From: an uncultured Clostridia bacterium
GTDB taxonomy: Bacteria > Bacillota > Clostridia > Oscillospirales > Oscillospiraceae
DNA length: 64,000 bases
Assembly: GCA_945948535.1 (NCBI GenBank)
Contig: CAMFBN010000001.1
Location: forward strand, 1-64,000
Direction: 5' to 3'
The translations under genes and the position numbers were made by a program. Below are positions 23,951 through 33,036 of the stretch, in pieces. The notes beneath the pieces were generated by a model, which searched no databases, had not been told where the DNA came from, and saw only the letters and a program-made list of their open reading frames with translations. Position 1 is the first letter of the stretch. The number at the start of each line of letters is the position of its first letter.

Positions 23951-25909
23951 TCAGCACAGCTTCGCGCCGGCGGGGATGGCGTCGTCCAGCATGATGAGGT
24001 TCAGCTTTTCCTCGCCCTTCTCCGTGTGGACAGCGGACAGGAGCATACCGTTACTCTCCCTGCCCATCATCTTCCGGGGCGGCAGGTTGGTGATGGCCAC
24101 CAGCGTCTTGCCCACCAGATCTTCGGGCTTGTAGAATTTGGCAATGCCGGAGAGAATCTGCCGGTCGGTGCCGGTGCCATCGTCCAGCGTGAAGCACAGC
24201 AGCTTGTCGCTCTTTTTCACATTGGTGCAGGCCTTGACCTTCACAGCCCGGAAATCAGACTTGCAGAAGGTGTCAAAATCCACCTTTTCCTCGGTGTAAG
24301 GCTCGATTTCGATGGCGGGCTTGGCGGGCTTGCTCAGCTCCTCCAGAGCCGCCAGCTCCTTCTCCATGTCGATTCTGGGGAACAGAGCGGGGCCGGCAAC
24401 GGTGGCAACGTCAGCGCTCAGGACGCCGAACTGATTCAGGCTGTCCCAGTCCATCCGGGCGCCGCCCAGACGGCGGGCAATCTCGGCGGAGGTATCGGGC
24501 ATGAAGGGTTGCAGCAGGCCGCCGCAGATACGGATGGTCTCCAGCAGATTGTACAGCACCCGGGCAAGACGGGGCTTGCCTTCCTCGGTCTTTGCCAGCA
24601 CCCAGGGAGCATTCTCATCGATATACTTATTGGCGCGGGAAATGACCTTAAAGACTACCGCCAGACCGTTCTGGAAGGCGTACTTCTCCATCTCGGCCTC
24701 ATACTGATCCCGAAGACCGGACACCATGGCAAGAAGTTCGGCGTCCTTTTCCTCGTCCGCCAGCTGCTCGGTGGGCAGGTGCTCACCAAAATACTTCTGG
24801 GCCATGGCAATGGTTCGGGACACCAGATTGCCCAGATCGTTGGCAAGGTCCACGTTGATGGTGTTAATCAGCAGCTCGTTGGAGAAATTGCCGTCGGAAC
24901 CGAAGGGGAAGGAACGCAGCAGGAAGAACCGCAGGGCATCCACACCGAAGCGCTCCGCCAAAACATAGGGTTCCACCACGTTGCCCTTGGACTTACTCAT
25001 CTTGCCGCCGTCCAGCAGCAGCCAGCCGTGACCGTAGACCTTCTTGGGCAGGGGCAGATTCAGACTCATGAGCATGGCGGGCCAGATGATGGAGTGGAAG
25101 CGGACAATCTCCTTGCCGATGAAGTGGACATCGGCGGGCCAGAAGTCGGCGAGGTCGTTATATTTGTCGTTCTCAAAGCCCAAGGCGGTCATGTAGTTAA
25201 ACAGGGCGTCAATCCAGACATAGACCACATGGCCCGGGTCAAAGTCCACGGGCACGCCCCAGGTGAAGCTGGTGCGGGACACACAAAGGTCCTCTAGACC
25301 GGGCTTAATGAAGTTGTTGACCATCTCGCTGACCCGGCTGCGGGGCTCCAGAAAATCGGTGTTTTCCAGCAGATCCTGCACCCGGTCGGCATACTTGGAC
25401 AGGCGGAAGAAATAGGCCTCTTCCTCCGCGTCCTGCACAGGGCCGCCGCAGTCGGGGCACTTGCCGTCCACCAGCTGGCTCTCCGTCCAGAAGGATTCAC
25501 AGGGCTTGCAGTATTTGCCCTTGTAGGTGCCTTTGTAGATGTCGCCGTTTTCGTACATCTTTTTGAAGATTTTCTGGATAGCGGCGACGTGGTAATCATC
25601 GGTGGTGCGGATGAAGCGGTCGTAGGAAATGTTCATCAGCTTCCACAGGTCGAGGACGCCCTTGGGGCCGGTGACGATGTTGTCCACGAACTGCTGAGGG
25701 GTGATGCCGGCCTCCTTGGCCTTGTCCTCGATCTTCTGACCGTGCTCGTCGGTACCGGTGAGGAACATGACGTTGTAGCCCTGGAGCCGCTTGAACCGGG
25801 CCATGGTGTCCGTTGCCACGGTGCAGTAGGCGTGACCGATATGCAGCTTGGCGGACGGATAGTAAATGGGGGTGGTAATATAGTAATTACCCTTGCATTT
25901 TTCGCACAT
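23951..25909 (-). CDS. metG: Methionyl-tRNA synthetase
   Basis: Charges tRNA-Met. 652 residues. The HIGH motif appears as LHIGHAYCTVATD (about residue 22), the zinc knuckle as CKPC...CPDC (about 130-147), and the KMSKS loop as GGKMSKSKGNVVEPY (about 305). The C-terminal ~105 residues form the EMAP/Trbp111-like tRNA-binding domain (FCKSDFRAVKVKACTNVK). Full length with no anomalies. It is regulated by the methionine T-box directly upstream and starts 16 nt after the leader terminator. Confidence 0.97.
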   Translation of the reverse strand: MCEKCKGNYYITTPIYYPSAKLHIGHAYCTVATDTMARFKRLQGYNVMFLTGTDEHGQKIEDKAKEAGITPQQFVDNIVTGPKGVLDLWKLMNISYDRFIRTTDDYHVAAIQKIFKKMYENGDIYKGTYKGKYCKPCESFWTESQLVDGKCPDCGGPVQDAEEEAYFFRLSKYADRVQDLLENTDFLEPRSRVSEMVNNFIKPGLEDLCVSRTSFTWGVPVDFDPGHVVYVWIDALFNYMTALGFENDKYNDLADFWPADVHFIGKEIVRFHSIIWPAMLMSLNLPLPKKVYGHGWLLLDGGKMSKSKGNVVEPYVLAERFGVDALRFFLLRSFPFGSDGNFSNELLINTINVDLANDLGNLVSRTIAMAQKYFGEHLPTEQLADEEKDAELLAMVSGLRDQYEAEMEKYAFQNGLAVVFKVISRANKYIDENAPWVLAKTEEGKPRLARVLYNLLETIRICGGLLQPFMPDTSAEIARRLGGARMDWDSLNQFGVLSADVATVAGPALFPRIDMEKELAALEELSKPAKPAIEIEPYTEEKVDFDTFCKSDFRAVKVKACTNVKKSDKLLCFTLDDGTGTDRQILSGIAKFYKPEDLVGKTLVAITNLPPRKMMGRESNGMLLSAVHTEKGEEKLNLIMLDDAIPAGAKLC

Positions 25910-25925
25910 AAGTATCTCCTCCTAA

Positions 25926-26169
25926 TGAAAAATCGCCCCGGGTTCAACCCAAGGGCGACAAAATTTGACGCGGTACCACCTTGATTCGCGTCTGCCGCAG
26001 CAAACGCCTCAATCCGCCTGTAACGGGACGGGCCCGGAGTTCCCTACTTATCGAAAACCCAGCTCCAAGACCATGTTCTTCCGCTTTCTGCGTACCCATT
26101 TCCACCAAAAACAGGGCTCTCTGACCGGTTCTTGCGAAATACTCTTCTTTTCACAGCTTTTGCTATTTC
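25926..26169 (-). promoter_or_regulatory. Methionine T-box leader upstream of metG
   Basis: Read on the minus strand, the leader contains the AG-bowl motif (GGTCAGAGAGCC), a specifier loop with GAAC-AUG-GUC (specifier AUG at 26074-26072), and the antiterminator T-box AAGGTGGTACCGCG (25982-25969). The competing terminator is a stem at 25958-25933 (TCGCCCTTGGGTT / AACCCGGGGCGA) followed by five T residues. Uncharged tRNA-Met should stabilise the antiterminator and switch metG on. This is the textbook T-box layout with a methionine specifier. Confidence 0.93.
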
Positions 26170-26175
26170 TTTGAC

Positions 26176-26205
26176 ATTATAGCCCAGATAGGCTCCTTTT
26201 GTCAA
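26176..26205 (-). promoter_or_regulatory. Promoter of the metG T-box leader
   Basis: -35 TTGACA (26200-26205) and perfect -10 TATAAT (26176-26181), 18-bp spacer, minus strand. The -35 box overlaps the eutH stop codon at 26202-26204. Confidence 0.85.
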
Positions 26206-27284
26206 GCCTTTTCCTCTTTTCGGGTCAGCCACATGGCAACAGCGATGGCGCTGATGCCACCCACCAGCTTGCCCGCGATCATGGCCCCCATCATCTCCGG
26301 AGCAAAGCCCGCGGTAAAGCCCAGATGGTCGCCAAAGACAAAGGCAGCGGATACCGCAAAGGCGATGTTGATAACCTTGCCCCGCTGGTTCATATCCTTC
26401 ACCATACCAAAGGTGGCGATGGAATTGGCAAGGCTGGCAATGAGCCCCGCTGCCGCCGCGTCGTTGATGCCCAGCAGTTTTCCCGCCGCCATCAGGGGCT
26501 TTCGCAGCAGCTTCGTCACCACAAAAACCAGCGGGAAGGCTCCTGCCAGCACAATGGCAATGGTTCCTACGGTTTCAAAGCCCTCGGAAATGGGGGCCAT
26601 GCCGGGGATGATGGCAAAGCCCGTCAGGGCTTCCACAATAGCGGCGGCAAGGCCGATGGTCACGACGATAACGACGGCTTTTCCGAAGATTTCAAAGCCC
26701 CGCACCATGGCCCCCTCTGCACGCCACAGGCCCAGCGCAATCAGGGCGGCAATAATCACGATGGGAATGAGGTTGCGCAGCACCATTCCCACAGGGAACC
26801 CGGCAACCAGCCCGCCCACCAGCACCCCCAGCGGGATAGTGACGATGCCGCAGAGGATGCCCTTGGCCATCACCGGGCGGTCTTCCTCCCGGAGGATACC
26901 CATGGCAACGGGAATGGTGAACACGATGGTGGCCCCCAGCATGGAGCCGGTGAGCACGCCCCCCAGCATTGCCGCCTGATGGTCTCCGGTCATCTGGACA
27001 GCCAGCGCGCCGCCGCCCATGTCGCAGGCCAGCAAAGTGCCGGCAAACATGGCGGGGTCGGCTCCCAGAAAACCGTAGATGGGCACCACCACCGGTTTCA
27101 GCAGGGCAGCCAGCACCGGGGCAAGAGACACGATTCCCACCATGGCCAGCGCCAGGGAGCCCATGGCGAGAATGCCGTCCTCAAATTCCTTGCCCAGTCC
27201 CCAGCGGTTGCCGAAGATCCGGTCCAGCGCGCCCAGCAGGGCAAAGCCTGCCATGACGGCAATCAAAATTTCGTGAAACGACAT
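26202..27284 (-). CDS. eutH: Ethanolamine permease EutH
   Basis: 360 residues with about ten membrane helices, for example LGSLALAMVGIVSLAPVLA and AAIVEALTGFAIIPGM. Family signatures include GADPAMFAGTLLACDMGG near residue 75 and VFGDHLGFTAGFAPEM near residue 320. EutH brings ethanolamine across the membrane when it is scarce or protonated. It is the last gene of the eut operon, 9 nt after eutN. Confidence 0.93.
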   Translation of the reverse strand: MSFHEILIAVMAGFALLGALDRIFGNRWGLGKEFEDGILAMGSLALAMVGIVSLAPVLAALLKPVVVPIYGFLGADPAMFAGTLLACDMGGGALAVQMTGDHQAAMLGGVLTGSMLGATIVFTIPVAMGILREEDRPVMAKGILCGIVTIPLGVLVGGLVAGFPVGMVLRNLIPIVIIAALIALGLWRAEGAMVRGFEIFGKAVVIVVTIGLAAAIVEALTGFAIIPGMAPISEGFETVGTIAIVLAGAFPLVFVVTKLLRKPLMAAGKLLGINDAAAAGLIASLANSIATFGMVKDMNQRGKVINIAFAVSAAFVFGDHLGFTAGFAPEMMGAMIAGKLVGGISAIAVAMWLTRKEEKA

Positions 27285-27293
27285 GGTTTTTCC

Positions 27294-27524
27294 CTACTTT
27301 TCGTCAACAATCGCCACAACGGCGGCATCCACCGGGGCGTCCATGCAGTAGCGGGAGGCCACGGTGCCCGTTGCCAGCAGCACCCGGTCCCCGGTTCCGG
27401 CTCCCACCTGATCCGCCGCCACCACCTGCTGCCCGTCGGACTCCACTACCAAAAAAGTCTGTCCCTGCAGGCAGGCCGCTTTCCGGGTGGCCCAGATGGA
27501 GCCGACCACTTTTCCAACCTTCAT
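27294..27524 (-). CDS. eutN: EutN/CcmL microcompartment vertex protein
   Basis: 76 residues, near the short end for the family. It has MKVGKVVGSIWATRK at the N-terminus, AADQVGAGTGDRVLLATGT in the middle and DAPVDAAVVAIVD at the end. These are the conserved blocks of the pentameric protein that caps shell vertices. It overlaps the upstream gene by 4 bp. Confidence 0.92.
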   Translation of the reverse strand: MKVGKVVGSIWATRKAACLQGQTFLVVESDGQQVVAADQVGAGTGDRVLLATGTVASRYCMDAPVDAAVVAIVDEK

Positions 27525-27919
27525 TTCGTTCCCTCCATGATTTCCTTCGCCAGCGGCGTCAGCACCGCGCCGGGAGCGGGCTGCCGTCCCGCGCTGCGTA
27601 AAATCCGGGCTTCCTCCGCAGTAATCAGCTTCTTTCGCCCGCCGTCGGTGAACAGCACACCCCAGTTTTTCAGTTCCCGCTGGGCTGCCGTCAGGCTACC
27701 GGACAAGGCCCGGTTTTTTGGAGACTCCGGCAGACCCGGGGTGTAAAGATACACGCTTTTCCCCTCCGCCAACGCGGAAAGCACCCGTTCCTCCCGGAAA
27801 TGCAGCAGTTCCGACAGCTTTAACGAACCAATGACCACCGCGTCATAGGGCGGCTGGGTCACATACTCGTAGCCCAACTCCAGCGGCGGCTCTGACCCGA
27901 TCAGCAGCGCTTTTGTCAT
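27521..27919 (-). CDS. Unrecognised eut-operon protein (132 aa)
   Basis: The N-terminus MTKALLIGSEPPLELGYEYV and YDAVVIGSLKLSELLHFREE suggest a Rossmann-like or flavodoxin-like start. A middle block follows (VLSALAEGKSVYLYTPGLP) and a C-terminal helical tail with ITAEEARILRS. It has 4-bp overlaps on both sides with eutD and eutN and is therefore an integral operon member. I know similar short proteins of unknown function from other Firmicutes eut loci but cannot give an activity. It has no signal peptide and no BMC shell domain. Confidence 0.75.
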   Translation of the reverse strand: MTKALLIGSEPPLELGYEYVTQPPYDAVVIGSLKLSELLHFREERVLSALAEGKSVYLYTPGLPESPKNRALSGSLTAAQRELKNWGVLFTDGGRKKLITAEEARILRSAGRQPAPGAVLTPLAKEIMEGTK

Positions 27920-28521
27920 GGCAGCAGCCTCCCCAGGTCTCCCTTGCGAAAGCCGCAGGCGTTGGCCTCGTCATAGTCCAGATGCACATAGGAGGCGAAA
28001 TCCGGACTGACCCGTACCGCCACGTCCCCAAATACCGTGGGACGGACGGTGTAGGTCTGCAAACGAACGGTCTGTCCGTTCTTTACACCGAATTTTACCG
28101 CATCCTCCGGGGTCAGGTGGACATGACGCTGGGCGGCGATGACCCCTTGCGGGAGGGTCACGCTCCCCCGCTCTCCTTCCAGCGTGATTCCGGGGCTGCC
28201 CTGTACATCTCCAGACAGCCGGATGGGCGGGTCGATGCCAAGAGTACGTCCGTCAGTGAGGGATATCTCCACCTGTCCTTCTTTCCGCTCCGGCCCAAGC
28301 ACCGCCACATTCCGAAATTCTCCCTTTGGGCCAATGATACGAACCCGTTCCTTCGCCAGATACTGCCCCGGCTGGGACAGGGGACGCTCCGGGGTCAGCG
28401 GATGCCCGAACAGGGTCTGGGCCTGCTGGGCCGTGACATGGACATGCCGTCCCGAGGCTTCCAGCTCCACAAACAGACGGGATACCACTGCTTCTGCCAG
28501 TTCCTGCCATTGTTCCTGCAT
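27916..28521 (-). CDS. eutD: PduL-type phosphotransacetylase
   Basis: Converts acetyl-CoA and phosphate to acetyl-phosphate and CoA, recycling CoA inside the microcompartment. 201 residues with the duplicated PduL barrel. Metal-binding His motifs are ASGRHVHVTAQQA (about residue 23) and AAQRHVHLTPEDA (about residue 130), with a further FASYVHLDYDEANAC near the end. The first ~20 residues (MQEQWQELAEAVVSRLF) form an amphipathic helix of the kind that targets enzymes to the lumen. This is the PduL family, not the unrelated classical Pta/EutD of enterobacteria. Confidence 0.92.
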   Translation of the reverse strand: MQEQWQELAEAVVSRLFVELEASGRHVHVTAQQAQTLFGHPLTPERPLSQPGQYLAKERVRIIGPKGEFRNVAVLGPERKEGQVEISLTDGRTLGIDPPIRLSGDVQGSPGITLEGERGSVTLPQGVIAAQRHVHLTPEDAVKFGVKNGQTVRLQTYTVRPTVFGDVAVRVSPDFASYVHLDYDEANACGFRKGDLGRLLP

Positions 28522-28533
28522 GGTATCCCCTCC

Positions 28534-29961
28534 TCAGTGTTCCAGACGCTCGAGAATTTTCTGGGCCAGCAGCTCCACCAGCTCCGGATTGTGGACTTCC
28601 TTTTCCTTTGGTTCCTCTGTACCCCAGGCCACCCGGCGGATGTTGATGAGGTCAAGGGGTGAGATATTGTTGGAGGAGCTGCTGCCGCCTACTGCGCCGC
28701 AGCCCAGTGTCAGCGCCGGAAACAGCCCCGTTGTCGCGCCGATGCCCCCCAGCGCCGCAGGGGTATTGACCAGGAATCGGGACACCGGGATTTTCGCGGC
28801 AAATCTGCGCACCACGTCTTCGTCCCCGGCGTGGATGGCGAAAGTGTGCCCGGCCCCCTCAAAGTCCAGAATTTCGATGCATTTCCGCAGAATTTCATCT
28901 TCGCTGTCCATAACATAAAAAGCCAGCACCGGGCAGAGCTTTTCCATGGAATAGGGATAGCCGATGCCCGCTTCCCGCTCCCGGGCAACTAAGATTTTTG
29001 CGCTCTGGGGCACGGCAAAGCCCGCCAGCTGCGCAAGTTTGGCAGCGGGTTTTCCCACCACCTCCGGATTCAGCGCCCCATTGGGCCGGAAGAGAATCTT
29101 CGCCAGCTTCCCTGCTTCTTCGCCGGACAGGAAATAATAGCCCTGCCGTTTTGCTTCCTCCACCACCTTGGATTCCATGGAGCGCTCAACAATGATGCTC
29201 TGCTCGGAAGCGCAGACCGTGCCGTTGTCAAAGGTCTTGGAGCGGGCAATGTCGGCAAGGGCACGGTTGATATCCGCGCTGCGGTGGATATAGGCCGGGC
29301 CGTTGCCCGCGCCAACGCCGATGGCGGGCTTTCCCGAGGAATAGGCCGCTTTCACCATAGCCGGACCGCCGGTGGCCAGAATCAGCTTCACCTGCTCCGC
29401 CCCCATCAACTCCTGACAGCCCGCCATGGACGGGATGCTGAGACAGGCCACGCTGCCCGCAGGCGCACCGGCATTCTCTGCCGCCTGGGCCACGATCTGC
29501 GCGGCCCTTCGGGTGCAGTTCACCGCCTTGGGATGGGGCGAAAACAGGATGGGATTTCCCGCTTTCAGGGCAATCATGGCTTTATAGCACACGGTTGAGG
29601 TGGGGTTCGTGCTGGGCACAATGGCGGCGATGACCCCCACCGGCACGCCGATTTCCCACACCCGCTCCTCCGCCTTTTTTCGCAGAAGTCCCACGGTTTT
29701 CATGCCCCGGACTGCTTTTGCCACCGTTTCCGAAGCAAATTTATTCTTGGTAATCTTATCGGTCACATTGCCGAAGCCTGTCTCCTGCACCGCCAGCTCT
29801 GCCAGGGGTTTTGCTTCTGCCGAAAAAGCCTTCGCCACGGCTTCCACGATGGCATCCAGCTTTTCCTGTGGGAAATCCGCCAGAATGTGCTGCGCCTTTG
29901 CCGCCTGCCGGGTCAAAGCTCTCGCTTCCTGCCGGGCGGCTAAATCCTTGTCCAGTTCCAT
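28534..29961 (-). CDS. eutE: CoA-acylating acetaldehyde dehydrogenase EutE
   Basis: Oxidises acetaldehyde to acetyl-CoA with NAD+. 475 residues with the ALDH fold. The nucleophile Cys is in FDNGTVCASEQSIIVE (about residue 245), with cofactor blocks ATGGPAMVKAAYSSGKPAIG and GAGNGPAYIHRSAD. The N-terminus lacks the usual encapsulation helix. Instead the C-terminus ends in NPELVELLAQKILERLEH, a good amphipathic helix after a charged linker, probably the lumen-targeting peptide. It lies 13 nt after eutB. Confidence 0.94.
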   Translation of the reverse strand: MELDKDLAARQEARALTRQAAKAQHILADFPQEKLDAIVEAVAKAFSAEAKPLAELAVQETGFGNVTDKITKNKFASETVAKAVRGMKTVGLLRKKAEERVWEIGVPVGVIAAIVPSTNPTSTVCYKAMIALKAGNPILFSPHPKAVNCTRRAAQIVAQAAENAGAPAGSVACLSIPSMAGCQELMGAEQVKLILATGGPAMVKAAYSSGKPAIGVGAGNGPAYIHRSADINRALADIARSKTFDNGTVCASEQSIIVERSMESKVVEEAKRQGYYFLSGEEAGKLAKILFRPNGALNPEVVGKPAAKLAQLAGFAVPQSAKILVAREREAGIGYPYSMEKLCPVLAFYVMDSEDEILRKCIEILDFEGAGHTFAIHAGDEDVVRRFAAKIPVSRFLVNTPAALGGIGATTGLFPALTLGCGAVGGSSSSNNISPLDLINIRRVAWGTEEPKEKEVHNPELVELLAQKILERLEH

Positions 29962-29974
29962 GGTCTTTTCCTCC

Positions 29975-31339
29975 CTAGAACAGCAGACTGGAACCGTCTC
30001 CTGCCTTCTTTGTCAGCTTTCCGTTCTCCACAAAGCCCATTTTCTCCAGCCAGCGCTGGAACTCCGGAATTGCCGTCTTGCCAGTCAGTTCCCGCAGGGT
30101 CGCCGTCTCCCGGAAGCCGGTGGTCTGATAGTTCAGCATGATGTCGTCCCCGTGGGGGATGCCCATGAAATAGTTGCAGCCTGCCATGGTGAGTAAACTC
30201 GCCAGATTCTCAATATCGTTCTGGTCCGCCTTCATATGGTTGGTATAGCAGCAGTCACAGCCCATGGAAATGCCCGTGAGCTTGCCCATAAAGTGGTCTT
30301 CCAGGCCCGCTCTCGTCACCTGCCGGGCGTCGTACAGGTATTCCGGCCCGATGAAGCCCACTACCGTGTTGACCAGGAAGGGCTGGAACCGCTTGGCAAA
30401 GCCGTAGCACCGGGCCTCCATGGTCACCTGATCGGTGCCAAAATGGGCGTTGGAACTCAATTCAGACCCCTGCCCGGTCTCGAAATACATGACGTTGGGG
30501 CCTTCCGCAGTGCCCTCCTTCAAAAGCAGCTGCCGGGCTTCCTCCAGCGTAGCTGCGCTGAAGCCGAAGGCCTCGTTTCCCTTCTGGCTGCCCGCGATGG
30601 ACTGGAAGATCAGGTCGCAGGGCGCCCCCGCCCGGACAGCCTTCATCTGGGCGGTGACGTGGGCCAGGACGCAAATCTGGGTGGGAATCTGCCAGTGCTC
30701 CTTGATTTCCTGAAAGCGGCGCAGCACCTTGCCCACCTGCTCCGGGCTGTCCGTCACCGGGTTCAGGCCGATGACCGCGTCTCCCGCGCCGAAGCTCAGG
30801 CCCTCCAGAGTGGAGGCGGTAATACCTTCCGGGTCGTCGGTGGTATGGTTGGGCTGCAAACGGCAGCTGAGGGTTCCCGGCAGGCCGATGGTTGTGTTGC
30901 AGTGGGCGGTGATGTGAATTTTATTGGCAGCGTAGATGAGGTCAAGGTTGCCCATGAGCTTGCACACCGCCGCCACCATTTCGCTGGTGAGCCCGCGGCT
31001 GATCTTACGGATGTCGTCCCCGGTGGTGCCTTCATCCAGCAGCCACTCCCGGAATTCCGCCACCGTCCAGCCGCGAATTTTGCGGAAGACCGCCTCGTTC
31101 ACATCGTCCTGAATGATTCGGGTGACCTCGTCCTCCTCATAGGGCACGGCGGGGTTTTCCCGCAGATCCCCCAAGGTCACGGCAGACAGCACCACCTTCG
31201 CCGCCACCCGCTCCTGCGCAGACTCCGCCGCCAGCCCCGCCAGCTTATCGCCGGTTTTTTCCTCGTTGGCCTTGGCAAGCACTTCCTTTAAGTCCCGGAA
31301 TGTATAGGTTTTTCCCAGCAATGTGGTTTTCAGCTTCAT
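29975..31339 (-). CDS. eutB: Ethanolamine ammonia-lyase large subunit EutB
   Basis: The B12-dependent enzyme splits ethanolamine into acetaldehyde and ammonia. ATG 31339 follows AAAGGATGA and gives the standard 454 residues; the longer frame to 31675 is antisense noise. Motifs include MKLKTTLLGKTYTFRDLKEV, FGAGDAVIGLNPVTDSPEQV, MYFETGQGSELSSNAHFGTD and KLTGISMGCDCCYTNHMKAD. It is complete and well conserved. Unusually it is not followed or preceded by eutC; three genes (eutL, eutM, eutT) lie between the two subunit genes. Confidence 0.97.
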   Translation of the reverse strand: MKLKTTLLGKTYTFRDLKEVLAKANEEKTGDKLAGLAAESAQERVAAKVVLSAVTLGDLRENPAVPYEEDEVTRIIQDDVNEAVFRKIRGWTVAEFREWLLDEGTTGDDIRKISRGLTSEMVAAVCKLMGNLDLIYAANKIHITAHCNTTIGLPGTLSCRLQPNHTTDDPEGITASTLEGLSFGAGDAVIGLNPVTDSPEQVGKVLRRFQEIKEHWQIPTQICVLAHVTAQMKAVRAGAPCDLIFQSIAGSQKGNEAFGFSAATLEEARQLLLKEGTAEGPNVMYFETGQGSELSSNAHFGTDQVTMEARCYGFAKRFQPFLVNTVVGFIGPEYLYDARQVTRAGLEDHFMGKLTGISMGCDCCYTNHMKADQNDIENLASLLTMAGCNYFMGIPHGDDIMLNYQTTGFRETATLRELTGKTAIPEFQRWLEKMGFVENGKLTKKAGDGSSLLF

Positions 31340-31389
31340 ATTCTTCATCCTTTTGTGAAAGTATGGGGCAGGAATGTCCGCCCCATGCT

Positions 31390-32076
31390 CTACTCCAATT
31401 TCGCTTTCTTCTGAATCATCAACAGGTATAGCATACTGCTCATGCGGTTCAGAGCCTGGGGGATGTCCTGTCGGGTAAGATTGCCCTCCCGGTCGGTAAA
31501 GGCCGTCACAGACGCCAGCTCCGCTTCCCGGGCGGCACACCGGGCACGGTTCAGCCGGGCAATCACCATGCCGTCGGAAAAGGACGGCATGAAATGGGGC
31601 TGACCGTAGTATTCCTGTGGAAAGTGGCTGCGCTTGCGCTGCTCGCTTTCCGTCAAGCCGCAGAGGGTGTCCCATTTCAGGGGCTCCCCCAGCACCTCAC
31701 ACCGGATGATCTGCCGGGCCAGTCCCAGAATCTCCCCTACCGGCCCTTCCAGTGATTTGTCAGCCAACTGGCAGAGAATCAGTTCTGACTCCAGCGTGTC
31801 CATTTTTCCCCGGAACAGGATGCGCGGGTGGGTTTTCGGTACCAGCACGTCCCCGTACAGATGGGTCATATGCTCCGGCTTTTCTTCCGTGTAACCTCCG
31901 GTTAATAGCCGATATCTCTGGGGTTTCGCCTGCTCCGCCGGGAGTATCTCTACTCGCTCCCGGCTCAAATAATCCCGTGCGGAGCTTGTCAGCTGGTCGC
32001 CCTTGCCGAGGTAAAATACCCGCTTCCCGTCCCGGTTGCGAATATTGGCCCGAACCGCTTCCTCGTTATAGAGCAT
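31390..32076 (-). CDS. eutT: EutT-type cobalamin adenosyltransferase
   Basis: Makes adenosylcobalamin from ATP and cob(I)alamin for EutBC. 228 residues. The helical core carries ILFRGKMDTLESELIL, the R-G-K/R-x-D motif of EutT/PduO-like enzymes, and PEHMTHLYGDVLVPKTHPR precedes it. The ATG overlaps the eutM stop in TAATG. The N-terminal ~60 residues are a EutT-specific extension. Confidence 0.88.
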   Translation of the reverse strand: MLYNEEAVRANIRNRDGKRVFYLGKGDQLTSSARDYLSRERVEILPAEQAKPQRYRLLTGGYTEEKPEHMTHLYGDVLVPKTHPRILFRGKMDTLESELILCQLADKSLEGPVGEILGLARQIIRCEVLGEPLKWDTLCGLTESEQRKRSHFPQEYYGQPHFMPSFSDGMVIARLNRARCAAREAELASVTAFTDREGNLTRQDIPQALNRMSSMLYLLMIQKKAKLE

Positions 32077-32381
32077 TACTTACCGGCGGGAGGTGTGGGG
32101 TTGCTGCGGCCCTTGGGCAGAATCGCATCCACCTCCATGTGGGGCCGGGCGATGACATGAACAGAAATCAGCTCGCCCACCTTCTCCGCTGCCGCGGCGC
32201 CGGCGTCGGTAGCGGCCTTGACCGCGCCTACGTCGCCCCGAACCATGACGGTCACAAGGCCTCCGCCCACCTGCTCCTTGCCCACAAGCTGAACGTTTGC
32301 AGACTTCACCATGGCGTCCGCCGCCTCAATGGCCCCCACAAGGCCCTTTGTTTCGATCATACCAAGAGAATTTGTATCCAT
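32076..32381 (-). CDS. eutM: Microcompartment shell protein EutM (BMC domain)
   Basis: 101 residues from ATG 32381, preceded by AAAGGATGG; the long frame to 32510 runs into eutL. The BMC hexamer domain has [20 protein letters not shown] at the start, [19 protein letters not shown] in the centre and [19 protein letters not shown] at the end. It makes the facets of the shell. A single EutM/PduA-like hexamer protein is encoded here; no eutK or eutS is visible. Confidence 0.96.
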   Translation of the reverse strand: MDTNSLGMIETKGLVGAIEAADAMVKSANVQLVGKEQVGGGLVTVMVRGDVGAVKAATDAGAAAAEKVGELISVHVIARPHMEVDAILPKGRSNPTPPAGK

Positions 32382-32403
32382 TTTTCGTCCATCCTTTCGC
32401 AAA

Positions 32404-33036
32404 TCAGCCATGTTCCACCGGTCTTTCCGCCGCTTCCGCCACCGCAGAGGCGAAGGCCGCACAGGCGGCGTCGCAGGCGCTCTGGGTACCGGACAGCAGG
32501 CCGCCGCCAAAATTCGTCTCGCTGGGCGGGGCGTATAGTTTACATAACTTCACATCCGCTGCCTTCATTGCCGCGTCCATGGCGTACATTCCCTCCAACG
32601 GCGGGGCGATCAGGTAAGCCAGCGCCGAACCCACAGGAACCCCCGCTTCCTTGGATAGAAACGTACCCACGCTGCTGACAGTGTGCGCAAGATACGGCAC
32701 TTTATGCGTTTCCTCAAAGCCCACCCGGTGCAGTTCCGACAGCGCCGCCTCCATGCCGCTGCGCACAGCCCCCGGCGTCTGGGCGGCAAGGATGCCGATG
32801 ACCTCCCCGGCGTTGGGGGTGGAGGCGTTGGAGGCTCCTGCATAGAAGCTCCGGGCGTAGGCTACCTCCACCTCCGAGGCTTTGGTTGCTGCGTCCAGCG
32901 CAATATAGGTGGCATCATCGCAGTCCGTGGTCAGAAGTCCCAACGCTGGGTATCCCTTGGGCGCGCCCAGGGCCTGACACAGCGCAGGGCTTGCGTTGGC
33001 AAGGTAACGAACCGCCAAAACCTGAACCGGGATCAT
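32404..33036 (-). CDS. eutL: Microcompartment shell protein EutL (tandem BMC)
   Basis: 210 residues of the circularly permuted tandem-BMC trimer family. Signatures: [20 protein letters not shown] near residue 33, [20 protein letters not shown] near 65, and [20 protein letters not shown] near 165. EutL trimers form gated pores in the shell facets. It overlaps eutC by 4 bp. Confidence 0.95.
   Translation of the reverse strand: MIPVQVLAVRYLANASPALCQALGAPKGYPALGLLTTDCDDATYIALDAATKASEVEVAYARSFYAGASNASTPNAGEVIGILAAQTPGAVRSGMEAALSELHRVGFEETHKVPYLAHTVSSVGTFLSKEAGVPVGSALAYLIAPPLEGMYAMDAAMKAADVKLCKLYAPPSETNFGGGLLSGTQSACDAACAAFASAVAEAAERPVEHG

Noticed and set aside
26199-27746. 515-codon plus-strand frame opposite eutH, eutN and the unknown eut gene
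   Set aside because: Low-complexity His/Gly/Gln translation, antisense to three conserved genes.
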